Numbered from the stretch's first letter, positions 53,372-64,000 are shown. The stretch is 64,000 nt of DNA from Dimorphilus gyrociliatus (GCA_904063045.1 CAJFCJ010000005.1:1333167-1397166), one strand, 5' to 3'. The notes: generated from the sequence alone by a model not told the origin. Made by a program: numbers and translations.

Positions 53372-54790
53372 CTAGAGCCTATCCAATAGGCGCCGACTTT
53401 TTTTGCTGAATGCCTTTGCCGAAGATTTACTTCCTTTTTGGGTATGATTAGAACAAGGTTTGGCGAAATGGAATGCTAACTCACACCTCGTACAAAAATT
53501 ATGGGCACAGGAGGAGCGACAACATCGTCCTCTTTCATACACGCCGTTTTTAGCTGCAGGTCCGTTACACTTGGGGCACTTTGTCATCTTTTCATATGGT
53601 TTTAAACGTTGCTGAGCCTATCGAAGGTTTGATATATAATTTAATTTTATTTAAAAAGTCAACAAACCTCCCAAAATTCTTGGCTGGTTGCTAACTTTCT
53701 ATCAGCTTTACTAGTCTTCTTTCTTTCTTTAATTGTAGTTTGCAAAACAACCAATGGCTTAACTTTACGACTTTTATTTCTAATAAAACTATTTTCTTTG
53801 TTTGAGTGCTGTGGAAAAAATAGAACGTGACATTAATCGATGCTAAGCAATTGATCGATAGCACCAGTGAATGATTTTGTATCATTGATATTAATTGTAT
53901 ATACGAACCGTTTTCTTTATATACTCTTTACGACGACGTCTTGCGTTGGAATCCTGTTTACAAATTTCTTTCCACTTAGGACAAACCTGACAGGCACTGC
54001 AAATGCATTTTAAAGTTCGTCAAAGTGTTCACAAACTGCACTATGTGTATCCTAATAAGTTTTACCTGTTTAAATCTGAAGGAGATAAGTAAGAAAAAAT
54101 TGTCCCTATCACATGATTCAAATGAACATTATTCAGTTCGTCTAAAATGTTCAAATTTTTCACTCCCATTCTTCTACCAATTAAAAATGAGACATCTTTT
54201 ACTCCTAAACTTTCATTTAAACTTTCGCAAAACGTATCAACAGACAGCTGCAAATCACTTAAATTTGCAAGCGAGTCATCATCTACATCAAATTGATATA
54301 ATTCAGTAGAGATTCTTGAGCCATCATGGAAAGCTGAATCAGTACTACGATTAGATAACTGACTAATTTCGAATTTTCTCTTGAAGGTTGGACTACTCTT
54401 CGGACTTTTTGTAAACTCCGGTTCATCCAAGCAAAATTTTGGTAAGGGCCCTTGTCTTCTAAAGCAGGTCTTTTTTGGCATAAAATCTGGTGAAAGAGTT
54501 CCCGGTTTCTTCCTGGAACATTCTGGGCTTTTGTTATCAGATAAGTTTAAATCTCCTAGGGAATCTGTAAGGCCACTATCATCAGCTAAATCTTTACGAC
54601 ATAGAGGAGTGCTTGTAGTTCTAGAAAAGTAGTCATTTCTTAAATGAGCAGAAGGGCTTCCTCCAGTTAGATTTTCTAATGACTTTTGCAAGGGCTTTGA
54701 ATGTAATTCCTGAGGGGAATATTTTGATTTTGTTTTTCGTTGAACAGGTGATACTTCAACTGATCGACTTCCAAAATCCTCCCTTACCAT
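53372..54790 (-). CDS. FBXO5: F-box only protein 5 / EMI1-type APC/C inhibitor
   Basis: Inhibits the anaphase-promoting complex to keep cyclins and geminin stable in S/G2. Exons 54790-54066, 53996-53909, 53808-53668 and 53617-53372; 399 aa. Residues 1-205 are Ser/Pro-rich and disordered (many SP sites, and DSGLTDSLGD resembling a phosphodegron). F-box about 215-260: NHVIGTIFSYLSPSDLNSAC and then QVCPKWKEIC. A KEN sequence (HSNKENSF) follows. The zinc-binding region about 329-370 has the IBR-like pattern CPKCNGPA...CCRSSCAHNFCTRCELAFH...C. The C-terminus ends RRLLDRL, matching the Leu-Arg tail used by EMI1 to block UBE2S docking. The order F-box, linker, ZBR, RL tail is diagnostic of the EMI1/EMI2 (Drosophila Rca1) family. 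Confidence 0.9.
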
Positions 54791-55929
54791 TTTCTGTCGG
54801 AATGTTTATTGCAATGTCAGACTTGAACAGTTTTAAGAAAAATATAGCAAATTAAATATATTTAAATTGATTTTTTGTTATTTGGGTGAAACTGTGTAAA
54901 TTAGGTTCTTTCAGCTTTAGTTTTAAAAAAATCAACTCGGATAAATCTAACTGATTTTTTACCCCAGTGAACGTTATATATTCAGTTCTGTGATTTATAT
55001 GTTTAAAAGCTAAAACCATAATCTTTACAGTGATTGTGATCCTAAACGTCAAAAATTTAAACTTGATAATTTTAAATCTTTCAAAATATAACAGCTTTAC
55101 ATTCAAACAATAAAGGAGAGATTATTATGTATGGATATAAATATTTGTTTTGTATTTCTCTTAATTATAAGTAGTCTATTTAAAGATTCAATGTCTACAG
55201 CAAAGAATACAAGTTTGGGCGCGTAAAAATCACGCGCGCACAACATCACTCACTTTAATATCCTTTTTCTTGTCAAAACAAAATGTATTTGCTAAGCTGA
55301 CATAACAGTTGGAATCAATAGATTTCTAACTTCATTCTGGATGTACATTTCATTAAAATCCTTACATTTTTAAAATATAAAACCAAAGGAAAGCGACAAT
55401 TGTCGATTCTTCGAAAGTTCCCGTCGGCGGAATGTCGTCCAATCAACTTTGTTTGAAATCTCGCGAGAAGCGCCTTTTCACGAGATTTTTAAGATACACC
55501 TTTGAAATAAATTTCCAAATTTTAAATATCTTTTATAATCTGCTGAATTTATGAACCTTATTTATCTTGTCAAATTTAAATACAGGTAACAATTTTACCA
55601 GTGTCTACTTTACGAAAATGCAATTCATAAACGACTTCCGGCTAGTGAAAGGTAGGTTTGTCGTCTTAACCACGCTTCTCCTTTTTTTGTTTAGAATACA
55701 AAGTTTTCTTAAATAAATTTATTGGCTTAATAACCGAGATTTTCTGAAAATTCTCATTTAAAAAAAATCAATATACTGTCTTGTCAAAACATGCTCAATA
55801 GTTCAGCCGTTAGCATTTTTAAGGACTTGCTTTTATTGATCAATAGTCGGCATTTGTATTGTGTTAAATCTCGACAGCGATTAAATATCAATAAGTTAAG
55901 GAACAGATCAATGAATTTTATTTTATTAG
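54791..55929. promoter_or_regulatory. FBXO5/POLR2K promoter region and POLR2K 5' UTR exon
   Basis: Divergent gap. TTTGGGCGCG (55214-55223) followed by CACGCGCGCA is E2F-like, plausible for FBXO5. TCTCGCGAGA (55459-55468) is a perfect palindromic CpG promoter element known in mammals to bind BANP. A 5' UTR exon probably ends at 55651 (donor GTAGGT), spliced to an acceptor at 55928-55929 just before the POLR2K start codon. This UTR exon carries an upstream ATG (55618). Confidence 0.5.
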
Positions 55930-55932
55930 GTT

Positions 55933-56249
55933 ATGGAGACACCAAATCCTTCCGCAACCCCCAATCCAAACATCCCTGATATGCCATCAAAACCTTCTGC
56001 TATGATTTATATTTGTGGAGATTGCCACCAAGAAAATGAAATCAAATCTAGGGACCCAATACGGTGTAGAGAATGTGGTCACCGGATAATGTATAAGAAA
56101 AGAACAAAACGCAGTATCCTTTTTCATAATTTAATTTTCAGCATGTTTCAGCTCATTTTTGCATTTATACTAACTTTTCATAAATGACTAAACTGAAATG
56201 TTTATCCTTAACAATTGTTTTTATAGTGGTGGTATTTGATGGAAGATAA
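55933..56249 (+). CDS. POLR2K: RNA polymerases I, II and III subunit RPABC4 (RPB12)
   Basis: Smallest zinc-ribbon subunit shared by all three nuclear RNA polymerases. Coding exons 55933-56113 and 56227-56249; 67 aa (human 58). The extra residues are in the N-terminal [20 protein letters not shown] tail. Seen: [20 protein letters not shown] and [16 protein letters not shown], i.e. the four zinc cysteines CxxC...CxxC, then M-VVFDGR. The second coding exon supplies just VVFDGR. The intron between them is a textbook U12-type intron. AATAAA occurs near 56398. A 5' UTR intron puts an upstream ATG in a frame overlapping this start. Confidence 0.96.
56114..56226 (+). other. U12-type (minor spliceosome) intron in POLR2K
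   Basis: Donor GTATCCTTT matches the U12 5' splice-site consensus RTATCCTTT at every base. The branch-site consensus TCCTTAAC lies about 14 nt before the TAG acceptor, the spacing required for U12 splicing, and there is no long polypyrimidine tract between. 113 bp, phase 1. Confidence 0.85.
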
Positions 56250-56783
56250 AACAGGTTACCGAAGATTGTCAAGAAAAAGCATTTGTTTTTTCTACGACTA
56301 AGCTAGCAGTTTATATATTTGCATATTGCATTTTACATTTGTCATTACAACATTTATCATTTGGTTTATCTTCACACTGAAAGTGAAACTAATCTATTAA
56401 TAAAGTTTTATTGTTTTGGACAGTTTTCTATAAACACTTGCATTTAGTTTATCTAATTATGGCCTTGAAATACTCCGAAAGTTAGCTTGCTTAGTCTAAA
56501 TTACTGTGCTTTGGATTATCTAATTATAATTTATACAAGTTATGCAGATACTCAAGATTAAGTAAAGCTGTTTATTTTAGGTAAGGCACTTAAGCTTTAA
56601 TGTAAGAGATGAAAATTACAGATACCATCCATTCATCGACGAAATCTGTTAACATAACAGAAACGTTAAATAGGATATATTGATATATTTTTTCAAGTTT
56701 AATATCGGCGCACTGCTTTAAGTGTTAAAATGTCTAATTTACTAAATGTTTTTTATACAAAATTTAGTCGACCTTCATGATTG
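56250..56783. other. Convergent 3' flanks of POLR2K and NUP54
   Basis: AT-rich, with no coding signal. Holds the POLR2K poly(A) signal near 56398. Confidence 0.5.
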
Positions 56784-58693
56784 TTATCCATTTTTTGAAC
56801 CTTCAAAAGCAGAATCAATTTTTTTCAAGTCCTCTGTATCATCCCGAATAACCTTGCTTAAGTGCTCGAGTCCATCCTGCTGCTGCTTAAGGTGATGTCT
56901 TATGTCGTCTCTCATTGTTGCGTCTAAATGATATTTTGGTCCAGATCGACTATTTGATAATTCTTGCTGCATTCTTATATGAGACATAAGCTCATTTAAT
57001 CGGCCTTTAAATTGAGTGGGTGAGTTAAGGTGGGCTAGGAGACGCTCAAGCTTTATTTTTAATTGTTCTTCTTCTGCTTGAACAGCATAGCCTTGCTTCC
57101 TGTAGATCTCTTGAGCAACTATGACTCGGAGAATTCTTAGCTTGAACTCGTTTAATTTTCGTCTGTATTCCTCTATTTTAGCAACAATTTCAACGTCCTC
57201 CTTTTGAATGTTTTCCAGCGTTTGTTTAACACCCTGATTTTAAATTAAGAATAATTCAAAATAAAAGCTACACCAGTCAAAAATATTATTTACCTCAAGG
57301 CAAAGGCGGTGAGCTTCAACCTGTTGCTCTTGACATTCCATTCGATTTCTTAGTTCTCCGAAACCAATCATAGGAACAGGTATCAAATTTTCTGGATCAG
57401 GATTGTCTAACTTTGCTTGTTGCCATAGTAAAGGATCCAAACCAGCGATTGGCTTTTCTAAGTAAGCTTTCAACTCATTTTTACTCCAACGGCGTTTGGC
57501 AATAATATTGCAGACACACAATTGATTAGTTAGTTGCTGCTTAGCACTTGACTGTTGAAAAAAATTATTCAACTCTGATGCCGGTATTTTACGCGAATCA
57601 CCAGCTTGATTTCTTTCTTGAACAAATATTGTCATATCGGTCCTTCAAAAAACAAAATCCCGTTTTTTCGCAATATATTAAATAATTGGTATTACTCACT
57701 TATCGCAAGGAAGAGGCTTGATACTTGAGACGCACACTGAGTGGGCGGCATTGCCTCCTAATATTTTATGAATAGAGTCCACAATCTAAAATGTTTAATA
57801 TTTACAATATAAATGATTTATGAATAATTTTTTTAAAGTTTGAATGAGGAAGGATATTCTTACTTGTTGTTGATGCTGCTTTATATCAGATTCTTTTTTA
57901 TTAAACGTTAGGGCAACTAAACCATCAGCGTTAGAGTACTGGCTCATTCTTGCGTAATTTACAGCTTTAAACCGACACCAGGGATTATCAGGTCCAAAAT
58001 CAATGTTATTTGCTCCACCTGGTCCATAAAAAGCCTTTCCTGTTCCAAAAAATGCTTGCATCTGATTCCACTTGGCAATTAACTCATCTCTTTCATCATT
58101 AAAAATTTGAGGAGCAGCGATTGCTGTGGCTTGAGCCTGCAGAATTACTTGAGCATCATCCTGTTGAGGCTGTTGTCCCGGAGCTGCTTGTGCTTGAGTC
58201 GCACCAAACATTCCAAAAGAAGGTTTACTCAAATCTGGATGTTAATAATATATTCGATTAAATACCTCAAATAACATGAAAAATTAAATAAAAAACTAAC
58301 TTGTTGCAGTACTGTTAGTTGTCGTTCCAAATCCAAAACCTGAGGATGTACCGGTGTTTGTTGCCGTCCCAAAAGTTAAGCCTGCTGTTGTTTTCGCTCC
58401 AAAATCTGTAGGTAATTTTTTGAGGCCTTATTTAAATTAATAGATTTTAATAGTATATTAACTAAAACCAAATCCAGATTGAGCTGTACTTGTAGTATTC
58501 GGACCAACATTAAAACCTGGTCGATAATGCAGTAGTGAGGACATTTTGCAATAAAGTTGAACAAATTACAAATCTTATGGAGTTAAAAAGTACCTGTTGA
58601 GTTACCAAACCCACTACCAAACCCAGTAAAATTAGAAGACGTAGTAGTTGGTGTATTACCGAAAAGAGGTTTATTATTAAAATTAAACGACAT
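56784..58693 (-). CDS. NUP54: Nucleoporin 54
   Basis: FG nucleoporin of the central-channel NUP62-NUP58-NUP54 complex. Exons 58693-58594, 58516-58463, 58405-58301, 58234-57864, 57785-57700, 57642-57294 and 57233-56784; 504 aa (human 507). Seen: an N-terminal FG-rich stretch (FNFNN, GFGSGFGN, GFGFGTTT, SFGMFG; residues 1-100), Gln-rich QPQQDDAQ, then the conserved alpha/beta segment DERDELIAKWNQMQAFFGTG and PWCRFKAVNY. After it come FNKKESDIKQHQQQ, DPLLWQQAKLDNPDPENLIPV and a coiled-coil C-terminus (TQFKGRLNELMSHIRMQ, HHLKQQQDGLEHL). FG repeats are spread over four short exons. Head-to-head with PGK, 317 bp apart. Confidence 0.95.
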
Positions 58694-59010
58694 TTTCACG
58701 TTTGGTAAAAGATTCCTTGCTTTAAGCAACTTGTGGAATCGTTAACTGGTACTTACAATTTGAAATAAAATATTTTTTATTTAAAACTAGTAAGAATATG
58801 TATAAGCTTTTGATTACATTTATTTGAGCATAATACAAAATGTAAGGATTATTTTCCCAAAACAATTTCGCTTTACCGCGTATTTTTCATATGGTTCCGT
58901 TATCCCTAGTCGACGGAAGTCGTGTTAAACATAAGTCGTGTCCCTGATTGTCCTTGACCTCCTTTCCTATCAAAAGTTTAGCTCGTGAAAAGCCGAATTT
59001 ATTTTTAAAA
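58694..59010. promoter_or_regulatory. Bidirectional promoter NUP54 / PGK
   Basis: A 317-bp gap between divergent start codons. Slightly GC-richer around 58895-58945 (GTCGACGGAAGTCGTG, an ETS-like CGGAAGT; repeated AAGTCGTG 8-mers at about 58917 and 58935). Likely shared core promoter. Confidence 0.45.
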
Positions 59011-60523
59011 ATGTCTCTTAACAAGTTGTCCATCGACAAATTGAACCTGAAAGGAAAGCGTGTCCTTATACGGTAAATATAATTTGATAACAGATTTGTT
59101 TTTATATAACTTTATGCTCTTTTTAGAGTTGACTTTAATGTCCCTTTGAAAAATGGTAGTATCACCAATAACCAAAGGTAAACACTTAAATTTTAGATGC
59201 AATTTGTTTATCCTTATCTACTTATAGAATTGTTGCTGCTTTACCAACTATAAAGCATGCTTTAGAAAATGGAGCCAAAAGCGTAGTCCTCATGAGCCAT
59301 TTAGGAAGACCTAACGGAAGCAAAAATTTGCAGTTTACTCTGGAGCCAGTTGCTGAAGAATTGAGAAAGTTATTGGAAAGGTAGTTATGGAATGATATAT
59401 CTGAAAACTGTTAATCAACTTTGTCAACAGAGACATCTTATTCCTTGAAGACTGTGTTGGGTCTGAAGTAGAGAAGGCCTGTGAGTCACCTGCAGAGGGT
59501 ACTATTATTTTACTAGAGAATCTTAGATTTCATGTCGAAGAAGAGGGAAAGGGTGTAAATGAAAAAGGAGAAAAGATAAAGGCAGATAAAGGCGCTGTTG
59601 AAAAATTTCGAGAATCTTTATCAAAACTTGGTGACGTCTATGTTAATGATGCCTTTGGAACTGCTCATAGAGCGCATAGTTCTATGGTTGGATGTACTCA
59701 TAGCGAACGTGCATCCGGATTTCTTCTTAAAAAAGAATTGGACTACTTCTCCAAAGCATTAGAAAAACCAGAAAGACCTTTCCTAGCGATTTTGGGGGGA
59801 GCCAAAGTTAAGGATAAGATTCAGCTAATCGATAATCTCTTAGATAAAGTTAATTTGATGATAATCGGTGGAGGAATGGCTTTCACTTTTCTCAAAGTAT
59901 TGGACAACATGGAGATCGGTAATTCGCTGTATGACGAAGATGGGGCAAAAATTATTCACCAAATCATGGAAAAAGCAAAAAAGAATAACGTTAAAATTTT
60001 CCTACCATCTGATTTTGTAATTGGAGATAAGTTTGGAGAAGATGCAAAAGTGAGAAATGTAAAAAAAGGAGAAGGAGTGCCGTCAGGTCATATGGTAAGC
60101 TTAAATATCGTCTGAGAAGAAAATTAAACTGATTCACTTTTCTTGGTTAGGGACTAGATATTGGCCCAGAATCAGCAAAAGAGTTTACAGATGTCATATT
60201 ACGATCAAAAACAATCGTTTGGAATGGACCACCAGGGGTTTTTGAATTTGCAAGTTTCGAGAATGGTACAAAAGAATTTATGAATGGTATAGTAAAGGCC
60301 ACACAAGACGGCGCAACCACCATTATTGGAGGAGGTGATACAGCAACTTGCTGTGCCAAGTATGGAACAGAAGCTAAAGTTAGTCACGTTAGCACTGGTG
60401 GTGGAGCCAGTTTAGAGTTGTTGGAAGGTTTGTCTTGCCAAAGTGCCAAATGTACTAATCACATAGCAATTTTCTATTGCAGGTAAAGTACTCCCTGGTG
60501 TAGATGCTCTGAGTAGTGCATGA
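59011..60523 (+). CDS. PGK1: Phosphoglycerate kinase
   Basis: Glycolytic enzyme converting 1,3-bisphosphoglycerate and ADP to 3-phosphoglycerate and ATP in the cytosol. Exons 59011-59072, 59127-59177, 59228-59380, 59431-60094, 60151-60427 and 60483-60523; 415 aa, the family length. Seen: RVLIRVDFNVP (signature), [70 protein letters not shown] and [13 protein letters not shown] with [16 protein letters not shown]. Together these cover the substrate Arg/His residues and the nucleotide-binding C domain. The start is confirmed by [17 protein letters not shown] poly(A) signal AATAAA follows near 60630. Stop lies 120 bp from the convergent protease stop. Confidence 0.97.
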
Positions 60524-60643
60524 ATTTATGATGAAAAATCGCACAAAATGTATTTTTCTTCAAAAATATGACTATAACTAATAAATCTTTAAATTTAATT
60601 CATTAAATGTATTAATAGAAAATAGTTTCAATAAACCTTATTC

Positions 60644-62707
60644 CTATTTAGAAATTCCTGTTACCAATTGAATCCAGGGTAGAAATTCTGTTATCCTACT
60701 ATAAACTGAGGGCTTTCCTTGACACGTTCTATCGCCCCATGAAGTTGTGCCGGCAAGAACCCAAGAATCTCCCATTTTGCAAACAAGTGGACCACCTGAA
60801 TCTCCCTAAACGTCAACGAATCTTTATTAGAAATTCTGAGACATAAATATGTTGAAAATGTATGCTGGAAATTATATTCTCAAACTTTTTCATATGCTTT
60901 GATATCAGACGCATCAAAGTGGGATTTTCACTAACTTCAGAGAATATAAAATCTCAGCGTTTTACTAACCCCACAGGCAGATAATGCTGGTGTACCAACA
61001 CATAATTGTCTTTGGGTTATTCTTTCCAGACCCCAGCTGGAAATGCAAGATTGGTGACTATGAACGGGAACATTTATCTCATTTAATCTATGCTTCTCTG
61101 ACGTTCCTGAAATAATTCTGTTATTGATTTACTAAATAATAGCACAGCATTACCCTTCGTTGCTCCAAATCCTGTCGCCCAACAATCTTCACCAACAAAA
61201 TCATCCAGTTTATAATTAAATGGCAAACAAGCACTATTTACCTTTTCATTGATTTTAACAGGCTCAGCGAAACGTAATAAGGTCACATCGTTATCATTGT
61301 ATGGATTACCTGCTCCAGGATTTCCATATCCGGGATGCTTTAAAGGTAATATTGTTTTAGCTTAAAAATTTCTAAAATTTTTACAAAGCTACCCGAACAA
61401 TCTGGGATAAACTCATAACTTGCTCTGTCCCTTGAGTAGCTAGTAAGTTCATCTCTCCGAATCTAATTTTAACTAAATTAATATCCCAGCTAGGAAAGTA
61501 AAAAAACTAGTTTTTTGGTTTTTCAGAATAGTTAAAACAAACGGTTGAAGGCAATGAGCCGCTGTTATTGCCCAATAAGGACTTAAAAGAACTGCACCAC
61601 ACCCGCCTATTGTTTGTCCATACTGAAGAACACCTTGCCATGGCCATCTACCTATAGGTGCTGGTTTTCCACCAACAATGCGGGGTATAGAAAAATCTTT
61701 ATTAACTTCCGTAAACATGTTTCTCTTTCCGCATTTGGCTGTAATAGAGTCTTTATTCTAAGTATTTTAAAATTTGTCACTTACAATCCACCGGTGAGAT
61801 AGCTTCAAGTGGAATGGGATAAATATTACATTCATTTTGATTTAATATGAAAACATTCATTTGACCACAAACAGCTACATGATTCCCCATCGAATGTGGC
61901 TTCCAAAAGTTTCCATGAGATGAAGCACACTTCTGATATTGATTTATATCTGATTCCCAGTTTCTATCAGGTGTTATGTACGCCTGAAAATATTATATTT
62001 GTTGTATACTTGATGATAATATTTAAAAATTGAATTTCATACCTTTAGATCAAACCATCCATTGCTTGTTAAACTACAGTCAATTTCCAAGTCAACGAAC
62101 CAATAATGTGAAGAAAATCGATTAAATGTTGAATATCCACTTCCATCAATTTCAATGACTCGAGGATAGTCTTGTCTAAAAGAGGCTTAAATTGAAGTTA
62201 TACTGTATGTTGCAAGGTAAAAAACTTAAAAGTACGCTAATACTACAAGGCACATTAATAAAAAAAACTCTGAAAACTTCAATAAACTCGATGAGAAAAT
62301 GTTTTATTTACTGATTTGTTGTCCACATCATTGGTGTTCCACCAGCCTCTTGACCTTGAAAAAGACCCTGGCCTTCTTCAGATCCATCCCAGTCAAGATA
62401 TAAATCACCTTCAGACCATTTACTATAAGATGATTCGGTATTTGCTGGTCGAATATTGTGTCTGATTGGAATTTTACATTGTTTTTTATTTTCAAGACAA
62501 CTTGAGTCTGTCAGTCCTGTACAAATTTTTCAAAACTAAAATCTCGTAAGAGAATGTTTCGTGTAAAATACCTCCTCTAATAAACACATTCTCTCCCGGT
62601 AGCGTTTGGGCTCTGATGAAAATTAGAGTTCTCTCAGCTTTTCCAAATCCAAAAATAATTAGAATTAAAAGAAGTTTAAGCATAATCAGAACGTACGTAT
62701 TGCGCAT
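60644..62707 (-). CDS. Secreted chymotrypsin-like serine protease with N-terminal accessory module
   Basis: Secreted S1-family protease. Exons 62707-62572, 62516-62312, 62175-62043, 61983-61785, 61738-61543, 61489-61393, 61337-61154, 61106-60970 and 60805-60644; 482 aa, phases consistent. Signal peptide [18 protein letters not shown], then a Cys-containing module ([63 protein letters not shown]; about residues 26-220). After KCGKRN comes the protease: [10 protein letters not shown] (activation site, about 243), TAAHC (His), NDNDVTLL (Asp) and CGGDSGGP (Ser, about 431). The triad is complete. The position equivalent to trypsin Asp189 is Ser (LSACGGDSGG), predicting chymotrypsin-type specificity. 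The N-terminal module with FIRGG and WTTN recalls a carbohydrate-binding-like domain seen in marine invertebrates (inference). Confidence 0.88.
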
Positions 62708-62978
62708 TCTAAATTAATAATAACATTTGACAATGTTCTCATACTCATATCTAGTTGATCAACAACTGTATATACTGATAATGGATTTTTTTATCGCTAT
62801 ATTATAACTCAAGCAATCACACAGAATAAAAACTTTCATGTCAAACATAAGTTTATTAGGACAGTTTTAATGCTGATTTTACTCTTAGAGGAAGAACGTG
62901 GTATTTGACGATTAAAGCTATATTTTTCATTCAGTGACATATTAATATATTTAATATTTTAATTTCTAAAATGGATAT

Positions 62979-63845
62979 TCAGAAATTCTTGCTAATGAAA
63001 GTATTTGTATATTCATACGCTAGAAATAAAGCTCCAGTAGCAGGAAAAGTACGTAATAGTGTTGGTAATAACCCTTTATATAAAGATCGAAATCCTTCTG
63101 TTTTAGCTATCTCTATTCCAGTTGATAAGAAACCTCTGTTTAAACTGGTATCCACCTGTACTCTAGACTTTATAACATCAGTAGGAAAAACTGCTATCCA
63201 AAGAGAAACTCCTCCTATTCCCCCACAAACAATTGAGCAAAGAGCATTACTTTTATTAGGATCACAATTGAAGAAATATTTCGAAAATTCGTACCCTCCA
63301 AAGAAGAAAAAGTAGCCAGGAACCTCTCTAGCCAAAGTAGGGATCATACCTCTGAACAGACCAGAAATTCCATCAACTTTGAGAATACTTTTTGTTACTT
63401 CATACGGTCCTAAGTTTGACTGGGTGGCCTGTAATCTGCACTTTACCAGTTCAGTTGGGCAGAGAGCAATGCTTGACACAACGCCAGCTCCTGCTCCGCA
63501 AAAAGCATTACTAAGCACTCCTAGATCACTTTCCTTTTTACAACTTGTTAAGGCTACAGCAACTTTACGCAAAACACCATATGCTGCAAATAGTGCTGCA
63601 TTTTCAGCTACCTGTGCAAGGAGAGCTGGTATTGAACCAGCATATAATCCTCTATAAATTCCTTCTTCTCTGAATGTTTTAAAGAAACAATCTACAGCAT
63701 TCTTATAGATGTCGGGACGAGTTTGCAGTTTAACCTTGACGGTATCTAATGGTTGTCCAACATACACGCATGCAGTACCTCCTGCAACACCCCCAAGTGT
63801 ATTTGCAAAAAGTTCTTTAACCGAATCATTCATCTTGAAGTACAT
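62979..63845 (-). CDS. SLC25A15: Mitochondrial ornithine transporter (SLC25A15-like), intronless
   Basis: Inner-membrane carrier exchanging ornithine/citrulline between cytosol and matrix (urea/arginine metabolism). Single 288-codon ORF, no intron. Three carrier repeats with signatures PLDTVKVKLQ, PTELVKCRLQ and PTDVIKSRVQ. Ornithine-carrier hallmarks: GGTACVYVGQPLDT, ALCPTELVKCRLQ, REVPGYFFFFGGYE, FPATGALFLAYEY. Usual length about 300 aa. Translation may begin at Met1 (63845) or Met5 (63833). A single-exon gene is unusual among neighbours with many introns, suggesting intron loss or a retrocopy; the frame is fully intact. Tandem behind the protease gene; 155 bp of 5' flank remain in the window. 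Confidence 0.94.
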   Translation of the reverse strand: MYFKMNDSVKELFANTLGGVAGGTACVYVGQPLDTVKVKLQTRPDIYKNAVDCFFKTFREEGIYRGLYAGSIPALLAQVAENAALFAAYGVLRKVAVALTSCKKESDLGVLSNAFCGAGAGVVSSIALCPTELVKCRLQATQSNLGPYEVTKSILKVDGISGLFRGMIPTLAREVPGYFFFFGGYEFSKYFFNCDPNKSNALCSIVCGGIGGVSLWIAVFPTDVIKSRVQVDTSLNRGFLSTGIEIAKTEGFRSLYKGLLPTLLRTFPATGALFLAYEYTNTFISKNF

Positions 63846-64000
63846 GTAAACTTTGACCCTTCAAAGTTCGGAGATACTATGAATATTCGTTTTAATCACG
63901 TCTCTGTGTGAAAATAAATGTGTCCTACCAACGCTGCAAATTAAATTCTTTAACACTTAGAGTTAATTGTAACTATGTAGCCTATTATTCCAGCCTGAAC

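Overview
This is an AT-rich eukaryotic nuclear window. Almost every gene is split by short GT-AG introns, many of them 45-70 bp. The gene set is clearly animal: a FEZ-type zinc-finger factor with an EH1 motif, a TMC channel-like protein, an SLC22 transporter, an FBXO5/EMI1-type APC/C inhibitor and the axonemal protein LRRC71. A textbook U12-type intron, CTCF-core-like motifs and compact introns fit a bilaterian invertebrate, but the sequence does not let me name the phylum. I saw no transposase, reverse transcriptase, tRNA, rRNA or CRISPR. All gene models were built by hand from splice signals and reading-frame phase.

Layout. 1-1.3 kb: a PRMT-type arginine methyltransferase (minus), running off the left edge. 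1.3-16.2 kb is gene-poor. It holds a small three-exon membrane protein (7.1-7.7 kb), an intronless divergent forkhead-like ORF (10.2 kb), scattered phase-compatible exons (8.7, 11.2, 13.0 kb) of a basic, disordered protein that may end at 17.8 kb, and several CpG-containing motif clusters that look like promoters or enhancers.

16.2-26.8 kb is dense: the 3' exons of the disordered protein, an unknown 244-aa protein, BOLA3 (minus), a small unknown gene, a 16-exon TMC gene, RPS21 (minus) and DECR1. 28.4-38 kb: LRRC71 (about 17 exons, two micro-exons, one GC-AG intron) converging on an SLC22 transporter. 40.8-47 kb: a 99-aa unknown, the FEZ-like factor behind CRE and CCAAT motifs, and a minus-strand protein of possible ciliary type. 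47.3-53 kb: a 24-exon gene joining zinc fingers, an AT-hook and a GTF3C2-like propeller. 53.4-60.5 kb is a housekeeping cluster: FBXO5, POLR2K, NUP54 and PGK. 60.6-64 kb: a secreted chymotrypsin-like protease with an unusual N-terminal module, and an intronless mitochondrial ornithine carrier.

The genes do not form one pathway. Themes are transcription machinery (POLR2K, the GTF3C2-like gene, the FEZ-like factor), mitochondrial metabolism (DECR1, BOLA3, ornithine carrier) and probable cilia-associated proteins (LRRC71, perhaps the 45-46 kb gene). Close head-to-head pairs (RPS21/DECR1, NUP54/PGK, BOLA3/20.2 kb gene) probably share promoters. Tail-to-tail pairs (18.3 kb gene/BOLA3, LRRC71/SLC22, PGK/protease) sit so close that 3' ends may overlap.
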